Below are positions 10,121-17,942 of a stretch of 29,770 bases of DNA, piece by piece. Each line of letters begins with the position of its first letter. The stretch's first letter is position 1. The stretch is from contig DASRFD010000107.1 in assembly GCA_035651715.1 (NCBI GenBank), forward strand, positions 1-29,770, given 5' to 3'. The stretch comes from Nevskia sp035651715. GTDB taxonomy: Bacteria; Pseudomonadota; Gammaproteobacteria; Nevskiales; Nevskiaceae. A program made the position numbers and the translations under genes. Under the pieces are notes generated by a model. That model ran no database searches. It saw only the letters and a program-made list of their open reading frames with translations, and was not told the DNA's origin.

Positions 10121-11202
10121 GCGCGCGCGGAGACGATCTCGCCGCCGCCCAGGCATTCCTCGCCGTCGTACAGCACCAGGTACTGGCCGGCGACGGCGGC
10201 GCGCTGCGGCTGCGCGAATTCGGCCAGCACCCCGCCGCCGGCGGCGAGCCGCACGTTGCACTCCTGCAGGGCCTGGCGGTGGCGGATGCGGGCCTGCAGC
10301 CGCGCGCCGCCTCCGGGCGGCAGCTGGCGGATCCAGTGGAACGGCGCCGCGCCGATCAGCCGCGACATCAGCCTGGGATGGTCGGGCTGCTGCGACACCA
10401 GCAGTGCATTGCGCGAAGGTTCCTTGGCCACGACGTACCAGGGCGCTTCCTTGGCGCCGCGCTGGCCGCCGATGGCCAGGCCGCGCCGCTGGCCGAGGGT
10501 GTAATACATCAGGCCGCGGTGCTCGCCGACCAGGCGGCCGCCGTCGTCCTCGATCGGTCCCGGGTCGGGCTTGAGGTATTGCGACAGAAAGGCGCGGAAC
10601 TCGCGCTCGCCGATGAAGCAGATGCCGGTGGAGTCCTTGCGGCGGTGGTTGGGCAGGCCGGCGCGGCGCGCGATCTCGCGCACCATCGGCTTGCTCAGGC
10701 CGCCGATGGGGAACAGCACGCGCTCGAAGTGCTCGCGCGCCACCGCGGCCAGGAAATAGGTCTGGTCCTTGTTGTCGTCGACTCCGCGCAGCAGGCGCGG
10801 GCCGTCGGCGGCCTGCTCGATGCGCGCGTAATGGCCGGTGGCGACGAAATCCGCGCCCAGGCGCAGCGCGTGCTCGCGGAACGGCTGGAACTTCACTTCG
10901 CGGTTGCACAGCACGTCGGGATTGGGCGTCTTGCCGGCGCGGTAGTCGGCGAGGAAGCGCTCGAACACGCGGTCGCGGTACTCCTGCGAGAAGTCCACGC
11001 GGTGCAGCGGAATCTCCAGCTCCTCGCAGACCGCGCGCGCCGACTGGAAGTCCTCGGCCGAGGTGCAGTAACCCTCCTCGTCCTCGGTCCAGTTGACCAT
11101 GAACAGCGCCGAGACGCGGTAGCCCTGTTCCTTCAGCAGCCAGGCCGAGACGGCGGAGTCGACGCCGCCGGAGAGGCCGACCACCACGTGCGGCGCGGTC
11201 AC
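10117..11202 (-). CDS. mnmA: tRNA-specific 2-thiouridylase MnmA
   Basis: MnmA adds sulfur to U34 of Glu, Gln and Lys tRNAs, using ATP and sulfur relayed from IscS and the Tus proteins. The 361-residue protein has the PP-loop SGGVDS (residues 11-16), the catalytic pair Cys99 (NPDVLCN) and Cys195 (STGICFIG), and the conserved DNKDQTYFL, HRRKDSTG and YTLGQRRGL segments. It starts at GTG 11202, 13 nt after the stop of the small membrane protein, and ends at TAA 10117-10119, overlapping the stop of the convergent lipoprotein gene by 4 bp with no room for a terminator. It appears to be the last gene of the gsp-nudJ unit. Confidence 0.96.
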   Translation of the reverse strand: MTAPHVVVGLSGGVDSAVSAWLLKEQGYRVSALFMVNWTEDEEGYCTSAEDFQSARAVCEELEIPLHRVDFSQEYRDRVFERFLADYRAGKTPNPDVLCNREVKFQPFREHALRLGADFVATGHYARIEQAADGPRLLRGVDDNKDQTYFLAAVAREHFERVLFPIGGLSKPMVREIARRAGLPNHRRKDSTGICFIGEREFRAFLSQYLKPDPGPIEDDGGRLVGEHRGLMYYTLGQRRGLAIGGQRGAKEAPWYVVAKEPSRNALLVSQQPDHPRLMSRLIGAAPFHWIRQLPPGGGARLQARIRHRQALQECNVRLAAGGGVLAEFAQPQRAAVAGQYLVLYDGEECLGGGEIVSARA

Positions 11203-11215
11203 GGCGGCACTGGCC

Positions 11216-11659
11216 TCAGGAGCGCGGACGGCGCCGCAGCAGCAGGCTCAGCAGCGGCAGGATCAGCGCCACCTTGGCCGTGTCGGCGAAGTAGACGGTG
11301 GTGACGACGGCGGGTGCGTCGGGCAGGGCGTCGCGCAGGCTGTACCAGTCCAGCACCATCCAGGCCACGGCGGGCGCCACCAGCAGCAGCGCCGCCGGCA
11401 GCAGGCGCTCGGCGCAGAAGCGCGCCAGGGCCCAGGCGAACGGCAGCGACAGCAGCAACACGGTCAAGGTGTGGGTGAACTGGTCCCAAACCCACAGCCG
11501 CGTCTGCGGGTCGGCCAGCCAGCGGTCGAGGACGGCGGGCGCATGCCAGCCGCCCTGGAGGCTGACGGCGTGGAACAGCAGCATGGTGTAGAGCCCGGTG
11601 CCGGCCAGCAGCAGCATCGAACCCCGCATGGGCCTGCGTTCGGGCGTGGTGGTGTTCAC
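11216..11659 (-). CDS. Small four-helix membrane protein of unknown function
   Basis: I do not recognise this 147-residue protein. It has four likely membrane segments (about residues 14-33, 60-80, 86-105 and 127-142), a conserved-looking WHAPAVLDRWLADPQTRLWVWDQ stretch between the first two, and a basic C terminus (RRRPRS). The frame opens at GTG 11659, but ATG 11629 is a possible alternative start (AGG just upstream). It is 7 nt after the nudJ stop and 13 nt before mnmA, so it is cotranscribed with them. Placement between nudJ and mnmA does not reveal its job. Confidence 0.7.
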   Translation of the reverse strand: MNTTTPERRPMRGSMLLLAGTGLYTMLLFHAVSLQGGWHAPAVLDRWLADPQTRLWVWDQFTHTLTVLLLSLPFAWALARFCAERLLPAALLLVAPAVAWMVLDWYSLRDALPDAPAVVTTVYFADTAKVALILPLLSLLLRRRPRS

Positions 11660-11666
11660 CGCACGA

Positions 11667-12116
11667 TTATCGCAGAACCGCGATCAGGTCCAGCGGCAGG
11701 CGGCGCCCGGCAAGATAGTCGTCGACCCCGCGCAGCACCATCGGGCTGCGATGGCGATCGGCGCAGGCCGCCAGCTCGTCGCGGCCGAGCCAGACGGTGC
11801 GCTCGATGTCCGGGTCCAGCGCACGCTGCGCGTGGTGCCGGAGCGGCCGCGCGGCGAAGGCGACGCGCAGGAAGCCGTGCTCGAGGTGCGCCGGCTGGTA
11901 GTCGTAAAGCCCGACCACGGCGGTCGGCTCGACCTCCCAGGCGCTTTCCTCCAGGGTTTCGCGCATCGCCGCCTGCAGCAGGGTTTCGTTCTCGTCCCAG
12001 TGACCGGCCGGCTGGTTCAACACCAGGCTGCCGTCCGCGGCGCGCTCCTCCACCAGCAGGAAGCGTCCCTCGCGTTCCACCACGCAGGCGACCGTGACGT
12101 GGCCTTTCCAGTTCAT
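11667..12116 (-). CDS. nudJ: NudJ-like Nudix hydrolase
   Basis: The 149-residue protein has a Nudix box at about residues 38-60: GHWDENE, seven residues, RETLEES, with Ala in place of the usual last Gly. Other family features are V.EREGRFLLVEE at the start, LNQPAGH before the box, and R.FLR.AF after it. E. coli NudJ hydrolyses the thiamine pyrimidine precursor HMP-PP and several nucleotides; nudJ lies directly before mnmA in E. coli too, which supports the name. ATG 12116 is 10 nt after the gspN stop. The single Gly-to-Ala change in the box is unlikely to abolish metal binding because the Glu residues remain. Confidence 0.88.
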   Translation of the reverse strand: MNWKGHVTVACVVEREGRFLLVEERAADGSLVLNQPAGHWDENETLLQAAMRETLEESAWEVEPTAVVGLYDYQPAHLEHGFLRVAFAARPLRHHAQRALDPDIERTVWLGRDELAACADRHRSPMVLRGVDDYLAGRRLPLDLIAVLR

Positions 12117-12126
12117 CCGTGGCGGC

Positions 12127-12909
12127 TCAGCCGGGCAGCTGGCCGCGGTTGCGCAGGTGGTAGTAGCCGCGGGTGTCGGGCTGGCCGAGGCCGCCGGCCT
12201 GCAACAGATTGCGCAGGTTGGGATCGGCGTTGTCCTTGGCCTTCACCTGCAGGTCGTAGTCGTAGCTGCGGTCGGCCTGCAGATGCACCTCGCCGCTGGC
12301 GTCGAGCGGGCCGCCCAGGGTTTCGACTACCACCTTGATGCTCGGCGGGCCCGAAGTACCGGCCGGTGCCGGCACCGTGCTGATCGTCGCCTTGAAGTCG
12401 CCCAGCAGCATCGGCTGCCCCAGGGCGAACGACAGGCTGCGCAGTTCGGCGGTGCCGCTGGCGGCGGCGGGGAAGCCGTGGCGCAGCTTGAGGCTGTCGA
12501 AGTCGAAACGCGCCTGGCCGTCCGCGGGCAGGAACGGGAACCCGGCCACGCCGAGCAGGCTCTTGACGCCGGCGCTGCCGTGCAGCGAGGAGAGGTCGAT
12601 GCCGCCGATGACGAACGCGGCGCGGCCCTTCAGGTTGAGGTCTGGAGTGCCGCCCTCGACGTGGAAGCTGGCGCGCAGCAGCGGCAGCCACCAGGGCTGG
12701 AAGCTCCAGCGCAGGTTCTGGATCAGGATGCGGCCGTTCAGCGCCAGGCTCTGCAGGCGGCCCTCGCCGATCCCGCCCTCGGCGCCGTAGAGCTGCACCG
12801 GCGAGGCGCCGGGGGCGAGCCAGGCGTACAGCGTCGCCGCGGGGGCGTGCAGCAGCAGGGTCCAGACGAATGCCGCCGCCCCGATCAGGACCAGGTTGCG
12901 GATCTTCAC
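12127..12909 (-). CDS. gspN: Type II secretion system protein N
   Basis: GspN is an accessory inner-membrane component of some type II secretion systems (the Xanthomonas XpsN type). The product (260 residues) has one N-terminal membrane segment (about residues 5-27) and then a periplasmic domain with the family pattern YGAEGGIGEGRLQSLALNG, LRWSFQPWWLPLLR, and GQ.RFD.DSL. A C-terminal DTRGYYHLRNRGQL closes it. The start is GTG 12909, sharing GTGA with the gspM stop, so translation is coupled. A longer in-frame extension upstream is a shadow of gspM. Sequence conservation in GspN is low, so the call also leans on position after gspM. Confidence 0.88.
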   Translation of the reverse strand: MKIRNLVLIGAAAFVWTLLLHAPAATLYAWLAPGASPVQLYGAEGGIGEGRLQSLALNGRILIQNLRWSFQPWWLPLLRASFHVEGGTPDLNLKGRAAFVIGGIDLSSLHGSAGVKSLLGVAGFPFLPADGQARFDFDSLKLRHGFPAAASGTAELRSLSFALGQPMLLGDFKATISTVPAPAGTSGPPSIKVVVETLGGPLDASGEVHLQADRSYDYDLQVKAKDNADPNLRNLLQAGGLGQPDTRGYYHLRNRGQLPG

Positions 12910-13454
12910 TGGGCGCGCACCAGGGACAGGCGCGCATTGACGGTGCCGGCGGCGGGGCGCCGCTCCAGCGTCACGCCGTCGACGCGCACGCCGTAGCGCT
13001 TCTGCAGGTCGTCCATCCAGCGCAGCACCGCGTCGAAGGGCACATCCTCGATCCACACCCGCACCTGCTTGTCGCCGTCGGGCTGCATGCGCGACGGCGC
13101 CTTGCCGAGGATGCCGTCCTTGCTGGCCTGGTCCACCGCCGACAGCAGCGAGACCTCGGGACCGACCACCGACTGGCCGCCGGCGGCGTGGGACTGCTGC
13201 GCCTGGGCGCCGATCTGCTCGATCCGCGCCGCCAGCGCGCGCGAGCTGCCGAGCGCGGCGGCGGCATGGTCGCGCGCCAGCGCGAAGGGCTGCCACAGCA
13301 CGAGGTAGACCAGGGCCAGCGCCACCACCAGCGCGCCGGCGGCGACGATCAGCTGCTCGCGCGGCTGCCTGGCCTCGAACCAGGCGCGCAGCGGCGCCAG
13401 CTCGCGGGCGAGCCGCGCCAGCTGGGGTTCGAACTGCTCGCGCAGGGTCTTCAT
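12906..13454 (-). CDS. gspM: Type II secretion system protein M
   Basis: GspM partners GspL in the inner-membrane platform. The 182-residue protein has the standard layout: short cytoplasmic N terminus ending ARQPREQLIV, one membrane helix (about residues 35-54) closing with the typical LVLWQP, a coiled-coil-like Ala-rich stretch (60-95), then a ferredoxin-like periplasmic domain with VPFDAVLRWMDDLQ. ATG 13454 overlaps the gspL stop as ATGA. It ends in GTGA shared with gspN. Confidence 0.93.
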   Translation of the reverse strand: MKTLREQFEPQLARLARELAPLRAWFEARQPREQLIVAAGALVVALALVYLVLWQPFALARDHAAAALGSSRALAARIEQIGAQAQQSHAAGGQSVVGPEVSLLSAVDQASKDGILGKAPSRMQPDGDKQVRVWIEDVPFDAVLRWMDDLQKRYGVRVDGVTLERRPAAGTVNARLSLVRAQ

Positions 13455-14689
13455 GCCGGCGCCTTGGCCGCGGTGAGCTTGACGCGGATCTTGGCGCCGC
13501 CTTCGCCGCTGTCGGCCGTCACCACTTCGAGGGCGACGCCGCGATGGGCGGCGAACCAGCCGCGCAGGTGTTCCAGCGCCTGCAGGTCCGGGCCGCTGAG
13601 GTCGAGGAACAGCGCGTTCTCGCGGAACTCGGCGGTGTTGAGCGTCAGTCCCGGAGTGGCGGTGAGGCTGTCGGCGGCGGCCTGCATCAGCTGCATCAGG
13701 CTGCCCTGGCCGTTGCCGCCCTGCAGAATCCTGGCCTGCTGTTCGATCTGTGTCTGCAGGTCGACCGAGGCGATGCGCATGCCGGGAAAGAACTGGTTGA
13801 AACGCTGCTCGTTGGCCGCCATCTGCGCCTTGGCGGCGTGACGCAGGCGGACCGCCTCGACCGTGTTGGTGACGATGCCGAGCAGGAAGGCAGCGGCCAG
13901 CAGGCCGGCGGCGAAGCGCCAGGGCCGCCAGAAGCGTTCCAGGCTTTCGCGCTGCGAATACTGCGCCTGCAGCAGGTTGATGGCCTGCGGCATGCGCAGA
14001 TGCCGCACCAGGGCTTCCAGCGGATGGTTGAAGCCCGGCAGCAGCTCCAGCGGACGCTGCAGGCGGGTGTAGTCCTCCTGCGAACCCAGCGGCACCAGCA
14101 CGCGCAGCGGGTGCGGCGTGCCGCCCTCCGCCAGCTGCAGGAACAGCTCGAAGTCCTCCGGCACGCAGCTGAAGCCGGCAAAGGCGCCGGTGCGCGCGGT
14201 CAGCTGGCCGGCCTCCGGCAGCACCGACCAGGGACCCTCGTGGTCCCAGGGCAGGGCCAGGGTCTCGGGCACCAGCGCATCGGGCAGGGCCTGGCGCTCG
14301 CGGAACGGTGCCAGCCATTCCTGCATATGCGCGTGCGACACCACCGCCACCGGGAAGGAGCCGTCCGCCTGGCGCGGCCCCAGGGCGAAATGCAGGGTCT
14401 CCACGTCGTCGGCCAGCTGGTCTTCGAGGACGAACGGCGCGGCCTGCAGCACCTTGGCCGGCTGGCGGGCCGGCACCTGGATCCGGGTCAGCCGCACTTC
14501 CGCGCCCGGCACGAACGCCACGACCTTGCGGCCGGGGGCGAGGGCGATGACCTCCTCCAGCGGCCCCTCGCGCACGAACACGCTCGGCGGCGCCGCTTCC
14601 GCCCCGTACGGCGAGGACGCGACCACGGCATAAGCGGTCGGCGCGCCGGGTGTGGAATGGCGCAGGCGGATGTAAAGGGTTTCGCGCAC
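13451..14689 (-). CDS. gspL: Type II secretion system protein L
   Basis: GspL links the secretion ATPase GspE to the inner membrane. At 412 residues it has normal length: a cytoplasmic actin-like domain (about 1-250; VVAFVPGAEVRLTRIQVPARQPAKVLQAAPFVLED region), one membrane helix (about 258-277), and a periplasmic ferredoxin-like domain with the conserved NTAEFRENALFLDLSG segment. It starts at GTG 14689, 32 nt after the gspK stop; no clear Shine-Dalgarno is seen. It overlaps gspM by ATGA. gspE, the expected partner, is not in this window. Confidence 0.94.
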   Translation of the reverse strand: MRETLYIRLRHSTPGAPTAYAVVASSPYGAEAAPPSVFVREGPLEEVIALAPGRKVVAFVPGAEVRLTRIQVPARQPAKVLQAAPFVLEDQLADDVETLHFALGPRQADGSFPVAVVSHAHMQEWLAPFRERQALPDALVPETLALPWDHEGPWSVLPEAGQLTARTGAFAGFSCVPEDFELFLQLAEGGTPHPLRVLVPLGSQEDYTRLQRPLELLPGFNHPLEALVRHLRMPQAINLLQAQYSQRESLERFWRPWRFAAGLLAAAFLLGIVTNTVEAVRLRHAAKAQMAANEQRFNQFFPGMRIASVDLQTQIEQQARILQGGNGQGSLMQLMQAAADSLTATPGLTLNTAEFRENALFLDLSGPDLQALEHLRGWFAAHRGVALEVVTADSGEGGAKIRVKLTAAKAPA

Positions 14690-14721
14690 GAGATCGGCGG
14701 CGGATCGGGAGGTTTACGGCT

Positions 14722-15699
14722 TTATTGGGTATTGGTGCTGTGGGCCAGAACCATCGGGGTGCCCCCCCCGGTCGGCCGGTAAATCACACTGTACAGGGCG
14801 AGCCGACCGCTGCCAATGGAAACCTCGGCCTGCAGGCCGAAATAGTTGCTGGTGACGTCGGTCGGGACCGGCGGCTGATTCGGCACCTGGGCACCGAGCA
14901 GCTGCTTGATATCCGAAGCATTGCTGACCGGGTCGGACTTGCGGGTTTCGATGAATTTCTGCACTTCCCGCTGATCGACGTTGGGACTCAGCGACATCAG
15001 CACCGGGCCCGGCGCGGTATTGACGTTGATCTTGGTGACCCCGGGCAGCGCCGTGACGTACGGCGCCAGGGCGGCGTACAGCTCCTTGGTCATGCCGCGC
15101 ACCAGCAACAGCTCGCTGACGCTGTGCATGCCCTGGTTGGCGGCACGGTAGGGCGGGTCCTGCGACAGGTAGTCCTGGTCCTCGGCGCCATCGGTGCCGG
15201 AGCGCTGGTCGTCGCCGTCGACCCAGTCGCGGATGGCGTTGGCCAGGCCATGGTATTTGGACGCGTCGAAGTTCGGCAGGTTATCGAGAAGGCGTTCGAA
15301 CTGCGCGGTGTAGATGGTGCCGCCGTTGGTGCCCACTGCGGTGCCGTTGCCGGGCGGCGTCGCGAGATTGTTGAGGTTGAAGCGGCCCTGCAGGTCGTCG
15401 ATGTGGCCGCGCAGGCCGCCGCCGTCGATCGGCAGGAAGTCCACCGGCTTGGCCCACAAGCCGTTGAGTCCGACCACCGCGCCGCCCTTGTTGATCTTGG
15501 CGTCGGCGGCAAGCACGCCCTTGACCCAGGATTCGACGCCGCTGGCGTACCACCACTCGGTTTCCGACAGCACCATGTTGGCGCTGCGGTGGACCGAGAC
15601 GTTCGACACCTCCACCATCGCCACCGCGGCGATGGTGGCCAGGGTGACGACGAAGATCGCGGTGATCAGGGCGATGCCGCGCTGGCCGGATTTCAGCAT
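14722..15699 (-). CDS. gspK: Type II secretion minor pseudopilin K
   Basis: GspK caps the pseudopilus tip with GspI and GspJ. The 325-residue prepilin has the leader MLKSGQRG, with cleavage expected between Gly8 and Ile9 before the hydrophobic IALITAIFVV. As usual for GspK, position +5 is not Glu (Thr13). The large alpha domain is recognisable: ESWVKGVLAAD, DLQGRFNLNNL, IRDWVDGDDQ, SVSELLLVRGM and INVNTAP, the last being a hallmark of the family. ATG 15699 lies 7 nt inside the end of gspJ. A longer frame upstream is out-of-frame gspJ sequence. Confidence 0.95.
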   Translation of the reverse strand: MLKSGQRGIALITAIFVVTLATIAAVAMVEVSNVSVHRSANMVLSETEWWYASGVESWVKGVLAADAKINKGGAVVGLNGLWAKPVDFLPIDGGGLRGHIDDLQGRFNLNNLATPPGNGTAVGTNGGTIYTAQFERLLDNLPNFDASKYHGLANAIRDWVDGDDQRSGTDGAEDQDYLSQDPPYRAANQGMHSVSELLLVRGMTKELYAALAPYVTALPGVTKINVNTAPGPVLMSLSPNVDQREVQKFIETRKSDPVSNASDIKQLLGAQVPNQPPVPTDVTSNYFGLQAEVSIGSGRLALYSVIYRPTGGGTPMVLAHSTNTQ

Positions 15700-16502
15700 G
15701 CCCCGGCTCCCGTGCCGCCGCCGGACGAGCTGCTGCCGGAAGGAGTGCCGGCGCCGCCGCCGGAACTGCCCGGCGTGCCGCCCCAGGCGGCGGTGCAGTC
15801 GGGGCCGAAGCGGAAAAGGTAGTGCAGTTCGCCCCAGTCGCGGGTGCTCAGCGTCAGGTCCACCGCCTTGGGCGGGGCGATCGAGGCGGTGCCGCTGGTG
15901 CCGGCCGGCACGCCGGCGCTGCTCGGCGGCCACTGCGTCTGCCAGTGCAGCTCGCGATCGAGAAAGCGCCACTGGACCTGTTCGACGTGGTCGAGCAGGT
16001 CCAGGTCCACCGGGGCGCTCTGCGAGGCGCGGTCGAGCACACGCCAGCTGCGGCGGATCAGGCGGTAGTTACCGGACTGGCCGTCGTCCAGGAAGTAGCT
16101 GACCCGCTCCAGCGTCGCGCGCGGCAGCAGTGCGGGGTTGCTCCAGCCGGCACGGGTGAATTCCAGGCGCCGGTTGTAGCTGTCGAACAGCAGAGCCGCC
16201 TGGCCCACGCCGTCGCCGTCGCGCACGGTGCGGCCGGAGCCGTTGATGAAGTCGTCGCGCAGGCGCACGTAGGCGCGCTGGTACTCGGCGGTGCGCGCCA
16301 GCGACTCCTCGATGCGGTGGCGCGCGTTGAGCACGGTGTTGAGCCCGCCGTAGGCCATGGTGGCGAAGATGCCGAAAATCAGGATCACCACCAGCAGCTC
16401 CAGCAGCGTGAAGCCGCGGGGCGCGGGCGGTGTGGGGGCCCGCGGTGCCGACCGGCGGGGCTTGAGCGTCCCGGGCCCGGGGTGGGACGGGGGGCTCAGC
16501 AT
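15693..16502 (-). CDS. gspJ: Type II secretion minor pseudopilin J
   Basis: The 269-residue prepilin carries the GspJ motif RGFTLLELLVVILIFG, cleaved between Gly30 and Phe31 with Glu35 at +5. Its leader is unusually long (30 residues) and Pro-rich. The body has YQRAYVRLRDDF..G.GRTVRDGDG and ERVSYFLDDG..YRLIR, typical of the family. After the expected end it has a Gly/Ser/Thr-rich tail (about residues 241-269) ending in Cys, which most GspJ proteins lack. ATG 16502 overlaps the gspI stop by 7 nt; a start deeper in the leader cannot be excluded. With GspI and GspK it should form the pseudopilus tip. Confidence 0.92.
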   Translation of the reverse strand: MLSPPSHPGPGTLKPRRSAPRAPTPPAPRGFTLLELLVVILIFGIFATMAYGGLNTVLNARHRIEESLARTAEYQRAYVRLRDDFINGSGRTVRDGDGVGQAALLFDSYNRRLEFTRAGWSNPALLPRATLERVSYFLDDGQSGNYRLIRRSWRVLDRASQSAPVDLDLLDHVEQVQWRFLDRELHWQTQWPPSSAGVPAGTSGTASIAPPKAVDLTLSTRDWGELHYLFRFGPDCTAAWGGTPGSSGGGAGTPSGSSSSGGGTGAGAC

Positions 16503-16900
16503 GTGGAAGCCTGGCCGCAGCGGCCGGCGCTGGAGAGGAAGCTGCTCAGGTCGGCGTAGTTGTAGTTGCTGCGGTCGTTGCGCTTGTTGACGCGGATGTT
16601 GATGCGGCGCAGGGTCGGGTCCTGGGTGCCGATCACCTCGACGTGCCAGGTCCAGTCCTCGCCGCCCATCTTGACGTCGTCGCTGCTGGTGCCGAGCTGC
16701 GGCCACACCGGCGCCAGGTCGATCTCGGCCAGGCGGTTGTGCGCCACCCACAGCGCCAGGGTCTTCTCGCGCATGCCGGCGGCGGCGCGCGCCGCGTTGG
16801 AACCGCCGGAGATGATCGCGGTCATGGCCAGTGCCAGCACCGCCACGGCGACCAGCACCTCGAGCAGGGTGAAACCCCGGCTATGGCGCGGATGGTTCAT
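16496..16900 (-). CDS. gspI: Type II secretion minor pseudopilin I
   Basis: The 134-residue prepilin has the leader MNHPRHSRG, cleaved before FTLLEVLVAVAVLALA, with Glu14 at +5. Following features match GspI: the helix running into AARAAAGMREKTLALWVAHNRLAEI and the W.VEV.GT.DP.L.RI.I.V strand region. ATG 16900 shares one base with the gspH stop (TAATG). The C terminus contains two Cys and ends ...STC. Its size is normal (about 120-135 residues). Confidence 0.94.
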   Translation of the reverse strand: MNHPRHSRGFTLLEVLVAVAVLALAMTAIISGGSNAARAAAGMREKTLALWVAHNRLAEIDLAPVWPQLGTSSDDVKMGGEDWTWHVEVIGTQDPTLRRINIRVNKRNDRSNYNYADLSSFLSSAGRCGQASTC

Positions 16901-17451
16901 TAAAGGGTCTGCCGCTCCTGGCGGATGCGGCCCAGCGTGTCGGATTCGAGGTGGAACCAGGAGCGGTAGTTCTGCGCCTTCAGGTCCACGGCGAAGGCGG
17001 TGGTTTCGCCGCCGGGCAGCAGCAGCACCTGCGGCTCGATCTTCTGCTTCGCGTCCCGCGGATCGCCGCCCGGGCTGGCGTCCTGCGCCGGCGGCACCAT
17101 GCGTCCCTCGACGTGCAGCTCGGCGAAAAACGGCGGACTGAGGCGGCGCGAGTGGATCACGCCATTGCTGTACTCGACCCAGGCGCCCTTGTCGTTGAGC
17201 GTCAGGAACTGGTAGCCGCTGGTGGTGAAACGCAGGCCCAGGGCGATGCCCCTGACCTCGGTCTCCTCCTCGGCCAGGCGCAGCAACTGGTCGAAGCGCT
17301 GCGCCTCGGTCTGCAGCTGGTCGTCCAGCGCGCGGTTGCCGATCTTCAGGCTGATCAGGGTGGCCAGCACGCCGATGATGACCAGGACGATCAGGATCTC
17401 GATCAGGGTAAAACCGCCGTCCCTGATCAGCCCGCGTCGCATGGACGGCAT
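16900..17451 (-). CDS. gspH: Type II secretion minor pseudopilin H
   Basis: The 183-residue prepilin reads GGFTLIEILIVLVIIGVLA after a 13-residue leader (cleavage Gly13/Phe14, Glu18 at +5). The globular part shows the GspH pattern of an early alpha helix LDDQLQTEAQRFDQLLRLA and strands GIALGLRFTTSGYQFL.LND.GAW. ATG 17451 shares one base with the gspG stop (TGATG), so it is tightly coupled. A second Met four codons on is a possible start but lacks a better ribosome site. Confidence 0.93.
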   Translation of the reverse strand: MPSMRRGLIRDGGFTLIEILIVLVIIGVLATLISLKIGNRALDDQLQTEAQRFDQLLRLAEEETEVRGIALGLRFTTSGYQFLTLNDKGAWVEYSNGVIHSRRLSPPFFAELHVEGRMVPPAQDASPGGDPRDAKQKIEPQVLLLPGGETTAFAVDLKAQNYRSWFHLESDTLGRIRQERQTL

Positions 17452-17897
17452 CAGCCCCCTAGGTTCCAGTTGCCGATATCCGCGTTGACGCCATCGCCGC
17501 CCGGCGCGTTGTCGGCGCCGAGGCTGAAGATGTCGATTTCGCCGTGCAGGCCGGGGTTCAGGTACTGGTAGGGGTGCTGCCAGGGGTCCTGCGGCAGGCG
17601 GTCGATGTAGCCGCCCGGCTTCCAGTTGCGTGCGGCGGGCTCGCCCTGCGGCGGCGCCACCAGCGATTCCAGGCCCTGCTGGGTGCTGGGGTAGGAGTAG
17701 TTGTCGAGCTTGTACAGGTTCAGGGCCGACTGGATCGCGGCGATATCCTGCTTGGCCTTGGCGATGCGCGCCTTGTCCGGCGCGTCCATGATCTTGGGCA
17801 CGACGATTGCGGCCAGAATGCCGAGAATCACCACCACGACCATGATTTCGATTAGGGTGAAACCCGCTGCGCGCGAGCGCGGGGAAGGTTTGTTCAT
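17451..17897 (-). CDS. gspG: Type II secretion major pseudopilin G
   Basis: GspG builds the pseudopilus shaft. The 148-residue prepilin has the leader ending AAG, then FTLIEIMVVVVILGILAAIVVPKIM with Glu17 at +5, followed by the very conserved DKARIAKAKQDI..IQSAL..YKLDN..YPST.QGL..L and W..PYQYLNPG. The C-terminal calcium-loop region SLGADNAPGGDG.NADIGNWNL is intact. It is the first gene of the operon; no Shine-Dalgarno is evident before ATG 17897, but an ATTTCGAAAT palindrome (17899-17908) lies just upstream. gspC, D, E and F do not precede it, unlike most gsp operons. Confidence 0.96.
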   Translation of the reverse strand: MNKPSPRSRAAGFTLIEIMVVVVILGILAAIVVPKIMDAPDKARIAKAKQDIAAIQSALNLYKLDNYSYPSTQQGLESLVAPPQGEPAARNWKPGGYIDRLPQDPWQHPYQYLNPGLHGEIDIFSLGADNAPGGDGVNADIGNWNLGG

Positions 17898-17933
17898 GAT
17901 TTCGAAATAAAATCACTGCGATAACGGGCAATT

Positions 17934-17942
17934 ATGATAGCA
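17934..17942 (-). promoter_or_regulatory. Candidate extended -10 promoter for the gsp operon
   Basis: On the minus strand TG-C-TATCAT (5 of 6 to TATAAT plus TGn) lies so that transcription would start near 17927, giving gspG a leader of about 30 nt. The same nine base pairs are the first three codons of the divergent rhombosortase gene. On the plus strand TG-C-GATAAC (17917-17925) is a weaker candidate for the rhombosortase gene and would give an almost leaderless message. Confidence 0.4.
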
